In this document: positions 16,877 through 25,257 of the stretch, in pieces
How the letters are laid out: every line of letters starts with the position of its first letter
Numbering within the stretch: position 1 is the stretch's first letter
NCBI RefSeq assembly: GCF_965208555.1
Contig: NZ_OZ242342.1
Span: 3,534,001-3,598,000 of the forward strand
DNA from: Poriferisodalis sp965208555
Lineage (GTDB): Bacteria; Actinomycetota; Acidimicrobiia; Acidimicrobiales; Poriferisodalaceae
DNA: 64,000 nucleotides
Direction of reading: 5' to 3'
The notes under the pieces: model-generated
The model's input: the letters and a program-made list of their open reading frames with translations, nothing else
What the model was told of the DNA's origin: nothing
The model's database searches: none
Program-made: the position numbers and the translations under genes

Positions 16877-17830
16877 TTGCTCGCCTTCTTCACTTCGAAT
16901 CGCACGCCGAGCTGGCTGAGCGCATGGCGTCCCGCGAAGCCGCTGGCGGGATGCGGTTCGCTTCGTCGTCGCCGGCCGCTGACCGGCGACGATGCTGCCG
17001 CTCGCCGTCGCTTGCTGGATCACGCCCAGTGGGAGCTGATCCCGCTGCGCAACCTGGCGGATCAGCTTCCGCACCTGCCGTCGGACTCGCCGGTGTCAGT
17101 CACGGCGTCGGCCTCCAAAACGCTGGAGGACACGCTGGACTTGACGGCAGAGCTCTGCGTGCTCGGTCACCGGCCGGTCCCCCACCTCGCCGCGCGCATG
17201 ATCCACAGCCGAGCGCACCTCGAAGAGCTCTTGGGCCGGATCGCCTCGCTGGGGTTGTCCGAGATCTTCCTCGTCGGCGGTGATCTGCCTTCACCTGCCG
17301 GTCCGTTCGACAGTGCAGCGGGCCTTCTGGAAGCGCTCCGCGACGTCGAGCATTCCCTGACCCACATCGGCGTGACCTCCTATCCCGAAGGCCACGCGCT
17401 GATCAGTGATGCAGTGCTGCACGAGGCGCTGCATCGCAAGCAAGCGCTGTTGAACGAAGCCGGCATAGCGGGCCACGCTGCGACGCAGATGTGCTTCCAC
17501 GCACGATCCATCATCGAGTGGCTGCAGTCCGAGCGTGACAGCGGTTTGGTCCTGCCGGTGCACCTCGGAATGCCCGGCGCGGTCGATCCCGCCCGCTTGC
17601 TGAGCATCAGCACCCGACTGGGCATCGGCGCCTCGCTGCGCTATCTGCGCAAGAACACCGGCGCAGTGGCACGCATGCTGCGCCCCGGCGGGTATGACCC
17701 CAGCGGTCTGGTCGACCTGCTCGCCCCCCATGCCAACCGGCTCGACATCACCGGGCTGCATGTCTTCACGTTCAACTCCATTGCCGACACGGTCGCCTGG
17801 CGTGACAACGCCGTGCAGGGAAGCCGCTAG
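16877..17830 (+). CDS. Methylenetetrahydrofolate reductase family protein (MetF-like, C1-catabolic type)
   Basis: About 317 residues from TTG 16877, which has GGAG six nt upstream. No ATG fits. The frame is also open back into fhs but only as a shadow. The N-terminus LLAFFTSN is like the short starts of MetF homologues in choline/betaine gene clusters, and the body has the TIM-barrel landmarks PHLAARMI, FLVGGD (~130), TSYPEGH (~165), ATQMCF, LPVHLGMPG and FTFNS at the C-terminus. In a methyl-corrinoid pathway it would run in reverse, oxidising methyl-THF to methylene-THF. Residues 20-50 (RPLTGDDAAARRR region) are poorly conserved and basic. Cotranscribed with fhs. Confidence 0.8.
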   Translation: MLAFFTSNRTPSWLSAWRPAKPLAGCGSLRRRRPLTGDDAAARRRLLDHAQWELIPLRNLADQLPHLPSDSPVSVTASASKTLEDTLDLTAELCVLGHRPVPHLAARMIHSRAHLEELLGRIASLGLSEIFLVGGDLPSPAGPFDSAAGLLEALRDVEHSLTHIGVTSYPEGHALISDAVLHEALHRKQALLNEAGIAGHAATQMCFHARSIIEWLQSERDSGLVLPVHLGMPGAVDPARLLSISTRLGIGASLRYLRKNTGAVARMLRPGGYDPSGLVDLLAPHANRLDITGLHVFTFNSIADTVAWRDNAVQGSR

Positions 17831-17859
17831 CCCACAGACGGCTGGCCGGCGAGAGGCGC

Positions 17860-18537
17860 ATGTCGTTGCCTGCGGGGCTGTTGGCGGCTCTGAAGATCGG
17901 GCTGCTCGCGGCACTGGGCATTGGGCACCGCCTGTACTGGCACGGGGGCGTCGGGATCACCTACGTGGTCCTGGCCCTGTTCCTGTCCACCAACCTCGTG
18001 ATCTGCTACTGGGAGATCTGCCTCTTCTTCCGGCGCGACTACATCGAGACGCGTACGGCCCATTGGCGTGAGCAGCGGCGGCAGACTGGCCGGAGCCCGG
18101 CAACGGAGTTCCTCACGTCCAGGGTTCCGCTGCGGTCAGCCTTCTCGCCGACGGTGTGGGCCGACGTGTGGGCTGCCTATTCCGTATACGACGGTTCGTA
18201 CGCCGATCGCCGCAGCTACGGATTCAACGTGGACGTGGGCAACGGCTTCGTCACGGCCATACCCACGCTGATCCTGCACGCCGCATTCACGACGGAGTTC
18301 CTGTCGCCGCTTGCGGCAGGAATCCTCGGGATCATGTTCTTCTGGCAGTGGACATATGCGACGTCCATCTACCTGATGAGCTTCTTCGTTGCGAAGCGTC
18401 ACCGAGACATCAGCAGGGGCGAGCTGTACGGCATGATCCTGGGATTCAACGCTCCCTGGATCTTGTGCCCGCTGTTCGGGCTGTATGTCTCCATCCGCCT
18501 GGTCGTCGAGGGCAGCTACGGCGTCTTCGGCGGTTGA
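17860..18537 (+). CDS. Uncharacterised polytopic membrane protein
   Basis: 225 residues with about five predicted membrane helices (~5-25, ~32-52, ~130-150, ~153-175, ~190-215) and a charged loop RDYIETRTAHWREQRR after helix 2. The loop before helix 3 is aromatic-rich (YSVYDGSYADRRSYGFNVD). I do not recognise the family; a weak likeness to emopamil-binding/EXPERA proteins is not enough to name it. It follows metF by 29 nt on the same strand and its 3' end overlaps the opposing MFS gene by 22 nt. Confidence 0.6.
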   Translation: MSLPAGLLAALKIGLLAALGIGHRLYWHGGVGITYVVLALFLSTNLVICYWEICLFFRRDYIETRTAHWREQRRQTGRSPATEFLTSRVPLRSAFSPTVWADVWAAYSVYDGSYADRRSYGFNVDVGNGFVTAIPTLILHAAFTTEFLSPLAAGILGIMFFWQWTYATSIYLMSFFVAKRHRDISRGELYGMILGFNAPWILCPLFGLYVSIRLVVEGSYGVFGG

Positions 18538-19853
18538 GCGGCGAGAGCTGCCGAGGCTCCTGCGGATGGTGCAGGTGCCGGCCCAGCCCCAAGAACCGGC
18601 TGAGCGGGCGCAGGCTTGTCGGAGATGCTGAAGTGAATCACGGCAGCCATCACTCCCAGAGCGGCGGCCAGCCACCACCACAGATCGTACGAGCCGGTCA
18701 GCTCGCGGATCTCGCCAGCGCCCCAAGAACCGAGGAATGCTCCGACTTGGTGTGACAGGAAGACGAAGCCGAACAGCGTCCCCGCATTCCGTACGCCGAA
18801 CTGGCCCAGCACGATGCCCGAGGTGAGCGGCACGCTCGCCAGCCACACCACGCCGAGCAGCGCGCCGAAGCCGAGCGCCACCACGGGCGTGACCGGCAGT
18901 AGCAGCAAGCCCGCAAAGGCAGCGGCCCGGGTGACGTAGATGATGCTGAGCAAGCGGCTCTTGTTGATGCGGACGCCGAGCAATCCCGCGGAGAAGGCAC
19001 CGACAATGTTGAAGAGCCCGATGAGTGCCAACGACCACGTGGCGACGCTGGATCCGTAGCCGGCATCGGTGAGTGATTTCGGCAGGTGGACGCCGATGAA
19101 GGTCACGTGAAAGCCGCACACGAAGAAGGCAGCGTTCACCAGCAGGTAGTCGCGGTGGCGCAAGGCCCGGCCGGTGATCTGGCCGAGCGGCTCGTGGTCT
19201 GGGCCGCCGGCGCTGGCGCCGGCGCCAGGCGTGTCGACGCCCTCGAGTGGGACGATGCGAATGCCGGTACGCAGCGGCCGCACCGCCGTCGCGATGACCA
19301 TCGTGACAGCGGCTAGGAAGACGATCGAGCCACGCCAGCCGAGCAGGTCGATGAAGACCCGCGTGACCGGCACCAGCAGGAAATGACCGAATGACCCGAA
19401 TGCGGTGGCGATGCCTAAGGCCATCGAGCGACGGCTGGGTTCGACGAGCTTGCCGATCGACGACAGCACCACTGCGAACGATGCCGCCGACATACCGAGC
19501 CCCACGATGAGTCCGCCGCCGGTGTGCAAGCCGGCAGCGCCGCCTGCATTCGCCATGACGAGCAGACCGCCTGCATAGACGACAGCCCCAAAGATCAGGA
19601 CTCGACCGGCGCCGAAACGATCGGCAATGGCTCCGGCCAAGGGTTGGCTGAGACCCCACACCAAGTTCTGCACAGCGATCGTGAGGCCGAACGTGTCCAC
19701 GCCGACGCCCAAGGCAAGATCGATCTCGTCGGTGAACAGGCCCATGGTGGCCCGCACGCCGAGCGAGATCGCCGTGATGATGCTGCCGGCGATGACGATG
19801 GCGGCCATCGGGCTGCGCGCAGGGCGCTGCTGGTTCAGAGCCCTGCCGGACAT
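18516..19853 (-). CDS. MFS transporter
   Basis: 445 residues with twelve hydrophobic segments. DRFGAGRVLIFGAVVYAGGL at ~65-85 is the loop 2-3 signature and VRINKSRLLSIIYVTRAAA the second-half counterpart. The arrangement, with a long loop between helices 6 and 7 (residues ~190-220), resembles oxalate/monocarboxylate-type MFS proteins, but the substrate cannot be called. The open frame extends to 20156, but that part is antiparallel-free shadow of the SerA-like gene, so ATG 19853 is taken, 35 nt after that gene's stop. The C-terminus is Ala/Pro-rich. Confidence 0.85.
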   Translation of the reverse strand: MSGRALNQQRPARSPMAAIVIAGSIITAISLGVRATMGLFTDEIDLALGVGVDTFGLTIAVQNLVWGLSQPLAGAIADRFGAGRVLIFGAVVYAGGLLVMANAGGAAGLHTGGGLIVGLGMSAASFAVVLSSIGKLVEPSRRSMALGIATAFGSFGHFLLVPVTRVFIDLLGWRGSIVFLAAVTMVIATAVRPLRTGIRIVPLEGVDTPGAGASAGGPDHEPLGQITGRALRHRDYLLVNAAFFVCGFHVTFIGVHLPKSLTDAGYGSSVATWSLALIGLFNIVGAFSAGLLGVRINKSRLLSIIYVTRAAAFAGLLLLPVTPVVALGFGALLGVVWLASVPLTSGIVLGQFGVRNAGTLFGFVFLSHQVGAFLGSWGAGEIRELTGSYDLWWWLAAALGVMAAVIHFSISDKPAPAQPVLGAGPAPAPSAGASAALAAQPPKTP

Positions 19854-19888
19854 CGGGTCAGGGTAGGCCCCTGCGTCGGCTTGGACGC

Positions 19889-21103
19889 TCAACCGGTGTT
19901 GATGAGCCGGATGCCGTAGATGGCCTCCATCTCGGCGAGCTCTGCGAGCACCTTCTGCGAAGGACGCCGCGACACTCGGATTGTCGCCACTGCAGCATGG
20001 TGTTTCGGTCCCGCCAGGATCTCGTTCTGCATCTGCTGAACGTTGATGCCGCTGGCGCGCAAGGCCATGAGGATTCCGGCCAGCACACCCACCTGATCGC
20101 GATGGCGGACCACGATGGTGCTGCGACCCAAAGGTCGCTCCGCACGATTGACACAATTCAGCACATCACCCGCAGTGAAGGCCTCGAGCACTTCGACGAC
20201 ACCGTCGGCGATGTCTTCGGAGGCCTGCACCGTGGAGGCGCCGATGTGATGGGTGCCGGTCACACGCGGGTGTGATGCCAGCGGCGATTGCCAATCCGAG
20301 GCTGCGCCAGGAGGCTCCCCGCAGAAGACATCGAGTCCAGCCCGCATGTCTCGCTCGTCGAGAACACGCAGCAGCGCCTCCTCGTCCACTATCTCGCCGC
20401 GCGAAGTGTTGAGCAAAATCGCCCCATCGGGCATCTTCGCCAGAAAATCTGCGTCCACGAGGCCACAGGTCTCAGGAGTGGCGGGCAGGTGCACCGACAC
20501 GATGTCGGCGCCTGCGAGCAAGCTGTCCCAATCCGGATGGATCTGAATCTCGAGCTGCTTCATCTCGGCGAGCAGAGCGCGGGAGCGATCAGCGCGGTAC
20601 AGCGCCGCTAGCTCGATGCCGAATGCTGCCGCGCGGCGAGCGACCTCGATGCCGATCGCGCCCATGCCGACGATCGCCATGCGACGCCCCTTCAGGCCCG
20701 TGGCGCCCATGTAGGAGGCCTTGTTCCAACGACCCTCATGCAGGTCCGAGGTGGCGTCGGGGATCTGGCGGTCGACGGCCAGCAGCAAGCCCATGGTGAG
20801 CTCGGCCACGGCCACCGCGTTGCGCCCGGGCACGTTGCAGACGTACACGCCGAACTTGGCAGCCCCGTCGCAGTCGATGGTGTCGGTCCCCGCACCCGCG
20901 CGCAGCACCATGCTGAGCCGATCAGCCGACTTGAACACCTTGCGGCTCACGTCAGTGCTGCGTACGACCAGGACTTCGATGCCCTCGATGTGCTCCGGAA
21001 GGTCGTCCGCTGTCAGTTCGGGTTTGACAATGCACTCGTGTCCCGCGGCCTCGAGTCGGCCCAAGCGCCCAGTGTCGATCTTGTCGGCAAACAGAATGCG
21101 CAT
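19889..21103 (-). CDS. serA: D-3-phosphoglycerate dehydrogenase-like 2-hydroxyacid dehydrogenase with C-terminal ACT domain
   Basis: About 404 residues. NAD-binding core VGMGAIGIEVARRA (~145) and catalytic motifs around RAGAGTDTID, NTSRGEIVDEEALL and HHIGAST are the D-isomer 2-hydroxyacid dehydrogenase set. Residues ~325-404 are an ACT domain (VRHRDQVGVLAGILMALRASG), typical of short-form SerA. It probably oxidises 3-phosphoglycerate for serine synthesis; a different 2-hydroxyacid is possible because the MFS gene downstream looks like its operon partner. ATG 21103 (MRILFADK) is preferred; GTG 21136 would add 11 residues. Serine is also a C1 donor/acceptor, which would suit the neighbourhood. 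Confidence 0.8.
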   Translation of the reverse strand: MRILFADKIDTGRLGRLEAAGHECIVKPELTADDLPEHIEGIEVLVVRSTDVSRKVFKSADRLSMVLRAGAGTDTIDCDGAAKFGVYVCNVPGRNAVAVAELTMGLLLAVDRQIPDATSDLHEGRWNKASYMGATGLKGRRMAIVGMGAIGIEVARRAAAFGIELAALYRADRSRALLAEMKQLEIQIHPDWDSLLAGADIVSVHLPATPETCGLVDADFLAKMPDGAILLNTSRGEIVDEEALLRVLDERDMRAGLDVFCGEPPGAASDWQSPLASHPRVTGTHHIGASTVQASEDIADGVVEVLEAFTAGDVLNCVNRAERPLGRSTIVVRHRDQVGVLAGILMALRASGINVQQMQNEILAGPKHHAAVATIRVSRRPSQKVLAELAEMEAIYGIRLINTG

Positions 21104-21220
21104 CGGCGTCACCGCTAGGACAGGGTTTGCGGTCACAGCGCCGCCGCAGCAGCCGCCGGGACATGTACCCGCATGTCCAGCCAGTGTGCCAAACGCGCGA
21201 CCCCGCGCGGCGCACCTGCA

Positions 21221-22180
21221 TCAATCGCTCACAACGTCGTCTTCGAGGTAGGCCCGGATGATGTCGTCGTAGCTCTGGTCCGGAACGAAACCCAGGCTCA
21301 GGGCTCGCCGCGCATCGAATCGCTCAGGCCATCCGGCAACGATCTCAGCGATGGCCGGCTCGGGCGCTTCGACGATCAATTCCGCTGCATCAGGTCCAGC
21401 CACCCGAGCGAGGGCATCGATCTGCTCGCCGACGGTGACCGACACCCCTGGCATGGTGAGGTTCCGGCGTGTTCCCAGAGTCGTGCTGTCCAACTCGGCA
21501 GCATGGAGCAGGTACCTGATCGCTGTACGCGGGCTGGCATGGCTGTGGCGTACCTGCCTGGACACGGGCAGCACGGCTTGGACGCCGGCCAGCGGTTCAC
21601 GGATGATGCTGCTGAAGAATCCCGAGGCGGCGGCATTCGGAGTACCCGGACGAACGCTGATGGTGGGCAGGCGAACGCCGACGCCATCGAAGAAACCGCG
21701 GCGGCTGTAGTCAGCGAGCAGCGCCTCGGCGACCATCTTTTCTGTGCCATAGGAGGTGAGCGGTGTGAGGTGGAAGTCGTCGGGGATCGGATCGGGGAAC
21801 GGCACGCCGAACACCGCTATCGACGAAGTGAAAATGACGCGTGGGGCGCCCTCGGCGCAGCGGATTGCATCGAAGAGCACCCGCGTGCCGTCGATGTTGA
21901 CGGCCATGCCCTTGTCGAAATCGGCTTCCGCTTCGCCGGACACGACCCCGGCGAGGTGGAAGATCACATCGGGCAGTGGCCTGAGCAATTCGGCGGCGAC
22001 CTCGGGTTGGCAGATATCGGCGACGTGTGCCGTGCAGATGGCCGGGACGGCTGGCCCTTCGTTGATGTCGACGAGGTCGATCCGCTTGATGGGTCTCGCA
22101 CGCAATGTTCCGACGTCCGCCAAGCGCCTGGCCAGTTTCTGGCCGAGCATTCCGGCAGCTCCTGTGATCAGCACCTGCAT
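21221..22180 (-). CDS. NAD-dependent epimerase/dehydratase-family protein, D-erythronate dehydrogenase (DenD)-like
   Basis: 319-residue extended SDR. The Rossmann motif GAAGMLGQKLARRL is at the N-terminus and the catalytic Tyr-Lys is in SYGTEKMVAE (~145). The stretch FGVPFPDPIPDDFHLTPLTS and RLPTISVRPGTPNAAASGFF are strongly like DenD enzymes, which oxidise D-erythronate to 2-oxo-tetronate. The usual partner genes (DenK/OtnK kinase, aldolase, isomerase) are not nearby, so the substrate remains open. It stands 84 nt from the SerA-like gene on the same strand. Confidence 0.8.
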   Translation of the reverse strand: MQVLITGAAGMLGQKLARRLADVGTLRARPIKRIDLVDINEGPAVPAICTAHVADICQPEVAAELLRPLPDVIFHLAGVVSGEAEADFDKGMAVNIDGTRVLFDAIRCAEGAPRVIFTSSIAVFGVPFPDPIPDDFHLTPLTSYGTEKMVAEALLADYSRRGFFDGVGVRLPTISVRPGTPNAAASGFFSSIIREPLAGVQAVLPVSRQVRHSHASPRTAIRYLLHAAELDSTTLGTRRNLTMPGVSVTVGEQIDALARVAGPDAAELIVEAPEPAIAEIVAGWPERFDARRALSLGFVPDQSYDDIIRAYLEDDVVSD

Positions 22181-22239
22181 CCGGCGAACCTAACTGGAGA
22201 CCGCCCTCGGACGCTTCCCACGACGCCAGTAGCGCAGCC

Positions 22240-22566
22240 CTACAGCAGCTGTCCCACGTCGAGAACAAGCAGGATGACCAGCAGGACGATGATCCCGGCA
22301 TTCAGCAGGCTGATCGGCCACTTCCATCGGTGACCGGTGTGCCAGTGCCGTCTGATGCTGGCCACGTTCGCCCAGAGTGCTACCACGGCAATGGGGATCC
22401 CCACTGCAGGTCCGACTCCTGCTGCCAATCCGATGGCCGGCGCTGCGAACGGCAGGATCACATAGGTCAGCGTGCAGCGCACAGCCGAGATCAGGATCGA
22501 GAACCGGAGGGTCCGGGCCGATGCCTCTTCGAGTTCAGCGCCTGTGGTGGCAGCGGTCCCGCTCAC
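22240..22566 (-). CDS. Small uncharacterised membrane protein
   Basis: About 108 residues from GTG 22566, chosen because upstream in-frame sequence lies under the opposing CoA-transferase promoter and start. Three or four hydrophobic segments (~22-42, ~45-70, ~85-107) with a basic loop RRHWHTGHRWKW between the last two. It looks like a generic actinobacterial DUF membrane protein; no function can be read. It is divergent from the CoA-transferase gene with 79 nt between the starts. Confidence 0.55.
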   Translation of the reverse strand: MSGTAATTGAELEEASARTLRFSILISAVRCTLTYVILPFAAPAIGLAAGVGPAVGIPIAVVALWANVASIRRHWHTGHRWKWPISLLNAGIIVLLVILLVLDVGQLL

Positions 22567-22645
22567 GGCGGCCCATTCTCGCAGCCGCTTTTGCCAATTA
22601 CGATCCTTCCGAACCGCTGCCGACATCCCCGACAAAGGAACAGCC

Positions 22646-23836
22646 ATGCCCGGTGCACTGGACGGAGTTCGCATCCTCGACCTGTCGACCCTCGTGCAAG
22701 GCCCGCAGGCCGGTGCCATGCTGCACGGCCTCGGCGCCGAGGTCATCAAGATCGAGCTGCCGCAGATCGGCGACGTCGGCCGTCACGTCGACATGCTCGA
22801 AGACTTCGGGCACACCTCGGTGTTCATCGCCTGCAACCGGGGCAAGCGCTCGGTGACACTCGACCTGCGTACCGATGCAGGGCGCGAGGCGTTCTTGAAG
22901 CTGGTCGAGACTTCCGATGTCGTTCTGTCGAACTTCAAGCCGGGGACCCTGGACGAGTGGGGCCTCGGCTATGACGACTTGGCGGCGATGAATCCCCGCA
23001 TCATCTGGGCCGCCGGCAGTTTCCTCGGGCCGTACGGGCCCGACGCTGACCGGGAAGGCGCTGACATCGCCGGGCAGGCGGCCGGTGGCGTGGTCGCCTC
23101 CAGCGGCTTCGACGGCGGCCCGCTGTCGACCTACGGCGCACTGGTCGCTGACCACTGCGGGGCGCAGAACCTCCAGACCGGGATCTTGGCGGCGTTGTTC
23201 GCTCGTGAACGCACCGGCAGGGGCCAGCGCGTCGACGTGAGCCTGCTCGGCGGGCAGATCTGGCTGCAGGCGACCGAGTACACCCATCTGCTGCTCACCG
23301 GGGAGGAGGCGGGACGATCGAACGGCGGGCATCCGCTGGTGCATGCGCTGTACGGCGTGTTCCCGACCTCGGACGGTGCCCTTGCCATGGCCGGCTGCCC
23401 AGAACACCTGTGGCCCGGCATGTGCGAGGCAATCGAACGCCCCGATCTCGCCGACCATCCCACCTGGAACGCCTACTTCGTTCCCAAGGAAGTGGCACTG
23501 GAGATGCGGGCCTTCTTCACCGAGGTGTTCCAGACCCGCAGCACCGAGGAGTGGTCCAAGCGACTCGAGGCTGCCGAACAGCGCTTCTGCCCCGTTCGGT
23601 CGCATTCGGAGGTTGTCGCCAGCGATCAGCCCTATGCCAACAGCTACCTCGTCAAGGCCGATCACGACGAGTGGGGCGAACAGACATGGGTGGGCTGCCC
23701 GATCACGATGTCGGACACGCCGACACGGACCGGCACCTGGGTGGCCGAGCTGGGTCAGCACACCGAAGAGGTGCTGCTCGAAGCCGGCGTCGAATGGGAA
23801 GAGCTCGAAGCCTGGCGTGAGGCCGGCGCCTGGTAG
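22646..23836 (+). CDS. CaiB/BaiF-family (class III) CoA-transferase
   Basis: 396 residues. The family N-terminus GVRILDLSTLVQGPQAG, VIKIELPQIGD and the NRGKRSVTLDL strand are present. The catalytic aspartate is in GADIAGQAAGG (~155). SLLGGQIWLQ and a C-terminal FCPVRSHSEV region complete the fold. These enzymes move CoA between carboxylic acids; in betaine/carnitine clusters CaiB activates the trimethylammonium acid, but this gene is 5 kb from the C1 island and the link is only possible. ATG 22646 has AAAGGA six nt upstream. Confidence 0.88.
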   Translation: MPGALDGVRILDLSTLVQGPQAGAMLHGLGAEVIKIELPQIGDVGRHVDMLEDFGHTSVFIACNRGKRSVTLDLRTDAGREAFLKLVETSDVVLSNFKPGTLDEWGLGYDDLAAMNPRIIWAAGSFLGPYGPDADREGADIAGQAAGGVVASSGFDGGPLSTYGALVADHCGAQNLQTGILAALFARERTGRGQRVDVSLLGGQIWLQATEYTHLLLTGEEAGRSNGGHPLVHALYGVFPTSDGALAMAGCPEHLWPGMCEAIERPDLADHPTWNAYFVPKEVALEMRAFFTEVFQTRSTEEWSKRLEAAEQRFCPVRSHSEVVASDQPYANSYLVKADHDEWGEQTWVGCPITMSDTPTRTGTWVAELGQHTEEVLLEAGVEWEELEAWREAGAW

Positions 23837-23853
23837 CTCGGCGACGCTGAGTC

Positions 23854-25152
23854 TCAGGCCAACTGGGAGTCGACCACAACCGGACGCCCTGACAGCACCG
23901 TGTGACGCACCCGGCCAGTGAGTGCCTGGCCGGCCCACGGCGAGTTGAGGCTGCGTGATTGCAAGTCAGCGGCGCGAACAGTCCATGTCTCGGCCGGGTC
24001 GAACACGGTGACGTTGGCAGGGCTGCCGGTACGGATCGGCCCGCCGTGGTCAGTGATGCCAGCGATGCGAGCGGGCGCAGTCGAGACGACCTCAACAAAA
24101 CGAGCAGGCGACATCTCGCCGGAGGCAACGAGCTCAGACCACACCACTGACGCCATCGTTTCCACCCCGATCATTCCCGGTGGAGCGTCGGCCAGAGGTC
24201 GGTCCTTGAGAACAGGATGATGCGGCGCGTGGTCCGTTGCCACCGCGTCGAGCGCACCGTCGACGATCCCCCGCCGCAGTGCCGCTACGTCGGCAGCCAA
24301 GCGCAGAGGCGGGTTCATCTTCCCCGTCGTGCCGAGCCGCTCGACGTCGTCCTCGGTGAGCACCAAGTGCTGGGGCGTCACCTCAGCCGTCACAGCGAGG
24401 CCGTCGCGCTTGGCTTGCACCACTAGCTCCATTGCTGCCGCGGTGGACAGGTGCAGCACGTGGTAGCGACCGCCGGTGCGCCGTGCGAGCTCGATGTCCC
24501 GGTGCACCACTGACACCTCTGCATCGGCCGGGCGCCCTCGCACGCCCAGACGATCCGCTACGGCTCCTGCGTTGATGACACCGCCCGAGACCATGTCCGG
24601 ATCCTCGGCGTGCTGGCTGATGACTGCTCCTGGAAGCTCCACGGTCGCGGCGAGGGCTTGCTCCATCAGCGAGTCGTCAGCGACACAGTCGCCGTCGTCG
24701 GTGAAGACCCGAACGCCAGCGGCATACAGCGCCCCAAGGTCTGTCAGCAGCTCTCCCGCACGATCCGCGGTGACACAAGCAGATGTGCGAATGTCGCACG
24801 GCAGGCCGGCGGCGAGGGCCAGCACGTCGCGCACCATGGCAGGCGAATCAATCGCCGGAATAGTATTTGGCATTATCAGACATGCCGTCACTCCGCCCAT
24901 GGCCGCTCCCGCAGCACCTGAGGCCATGTCCTCGCTCTCGGTCCCGCCCGGAGTCCGGAAGTGCACCTGGATGTCGACGAAGCCGGGCATCACCCAGGCA
25001 TCCGATGCGTCCAGCCGCAGTCGTGCGGCCGGGCCCGTCCCTGCGGGCATGACTCCCGTGATGTGTCCGCCGTCGATGACAACGTCGACGGGTTCGACCG
25101 CGCCGGCCGGAGCCACCAGTCGACCCCCGGAGATCACCAGCTCCGCAGCCAT
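23854..25152 (-). CDS. pyrC: Dihydroorotase family amidohydrolase
   Basis: 432 residues of the cyclic-amidohydrolase fold. The GFVDIQVHFRTPGG motif (~58) is the metal site, in which the first His of the usual HxH is Gln; such QVH variants occur in some bacterial dihydroorotases. Later ligands are present: SQHAED, YHVLHLST and AVATDHAPHH (~305). It should interconvert carbamoyl-aspartate and dihydroorotate in pyrimidine synthesis, though allantoinase or hydantoinase activity cannot be excluded because no other pyr gene is nearby. It converges on the CoA-transferase gene. Confidence 0.8.
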   Translation of the reverse strand: MAAELVISGGRLVAPAGAVEPVDVVIDGGHITGVMPAGTGPAARLRLDASDAWVMPGFVDIQVHFRTPGGTESEDMASGAAGAAMGGVTACLIMPNTIPAIDSPAMVRDVLALAAGLPCDIRTSACVTADRAGELLTDLGALYAAGVRVFTDDGDCVADDSLMEQALAATVELPGAVISQHAEDPDMVSGGVINAGAVADRLGVRGRPADAEVSVVHRDIELARRTGGRYHVLHLSTAAAMELVVQAKRDGLAVTAEVTPQHLVLTEDDVERLGTTGKMNPPLRLAADVAALRRGIVDGALDAVATDHAPHHPVLKDRPLADAPPGMIGVETMASVVWSELVASGEMSPARFVEVVSTAPARIAGITDHGGPIRTGSPANVTVFDPAETWTVRAADLQSRSLNSPWAGQALTGRVRHTVLSGRPVVVDSQLA

Positions 25153-25257
25153 CGCCTCACCCTAAGTCAGGATGAGCCGTCGGCATGTATCCGGCACCGC
25201 GACCGTGTGAGACTCAGCAGCTCCCGGAACCTCTTGTTGACCCAGGTGTGACTTCGC

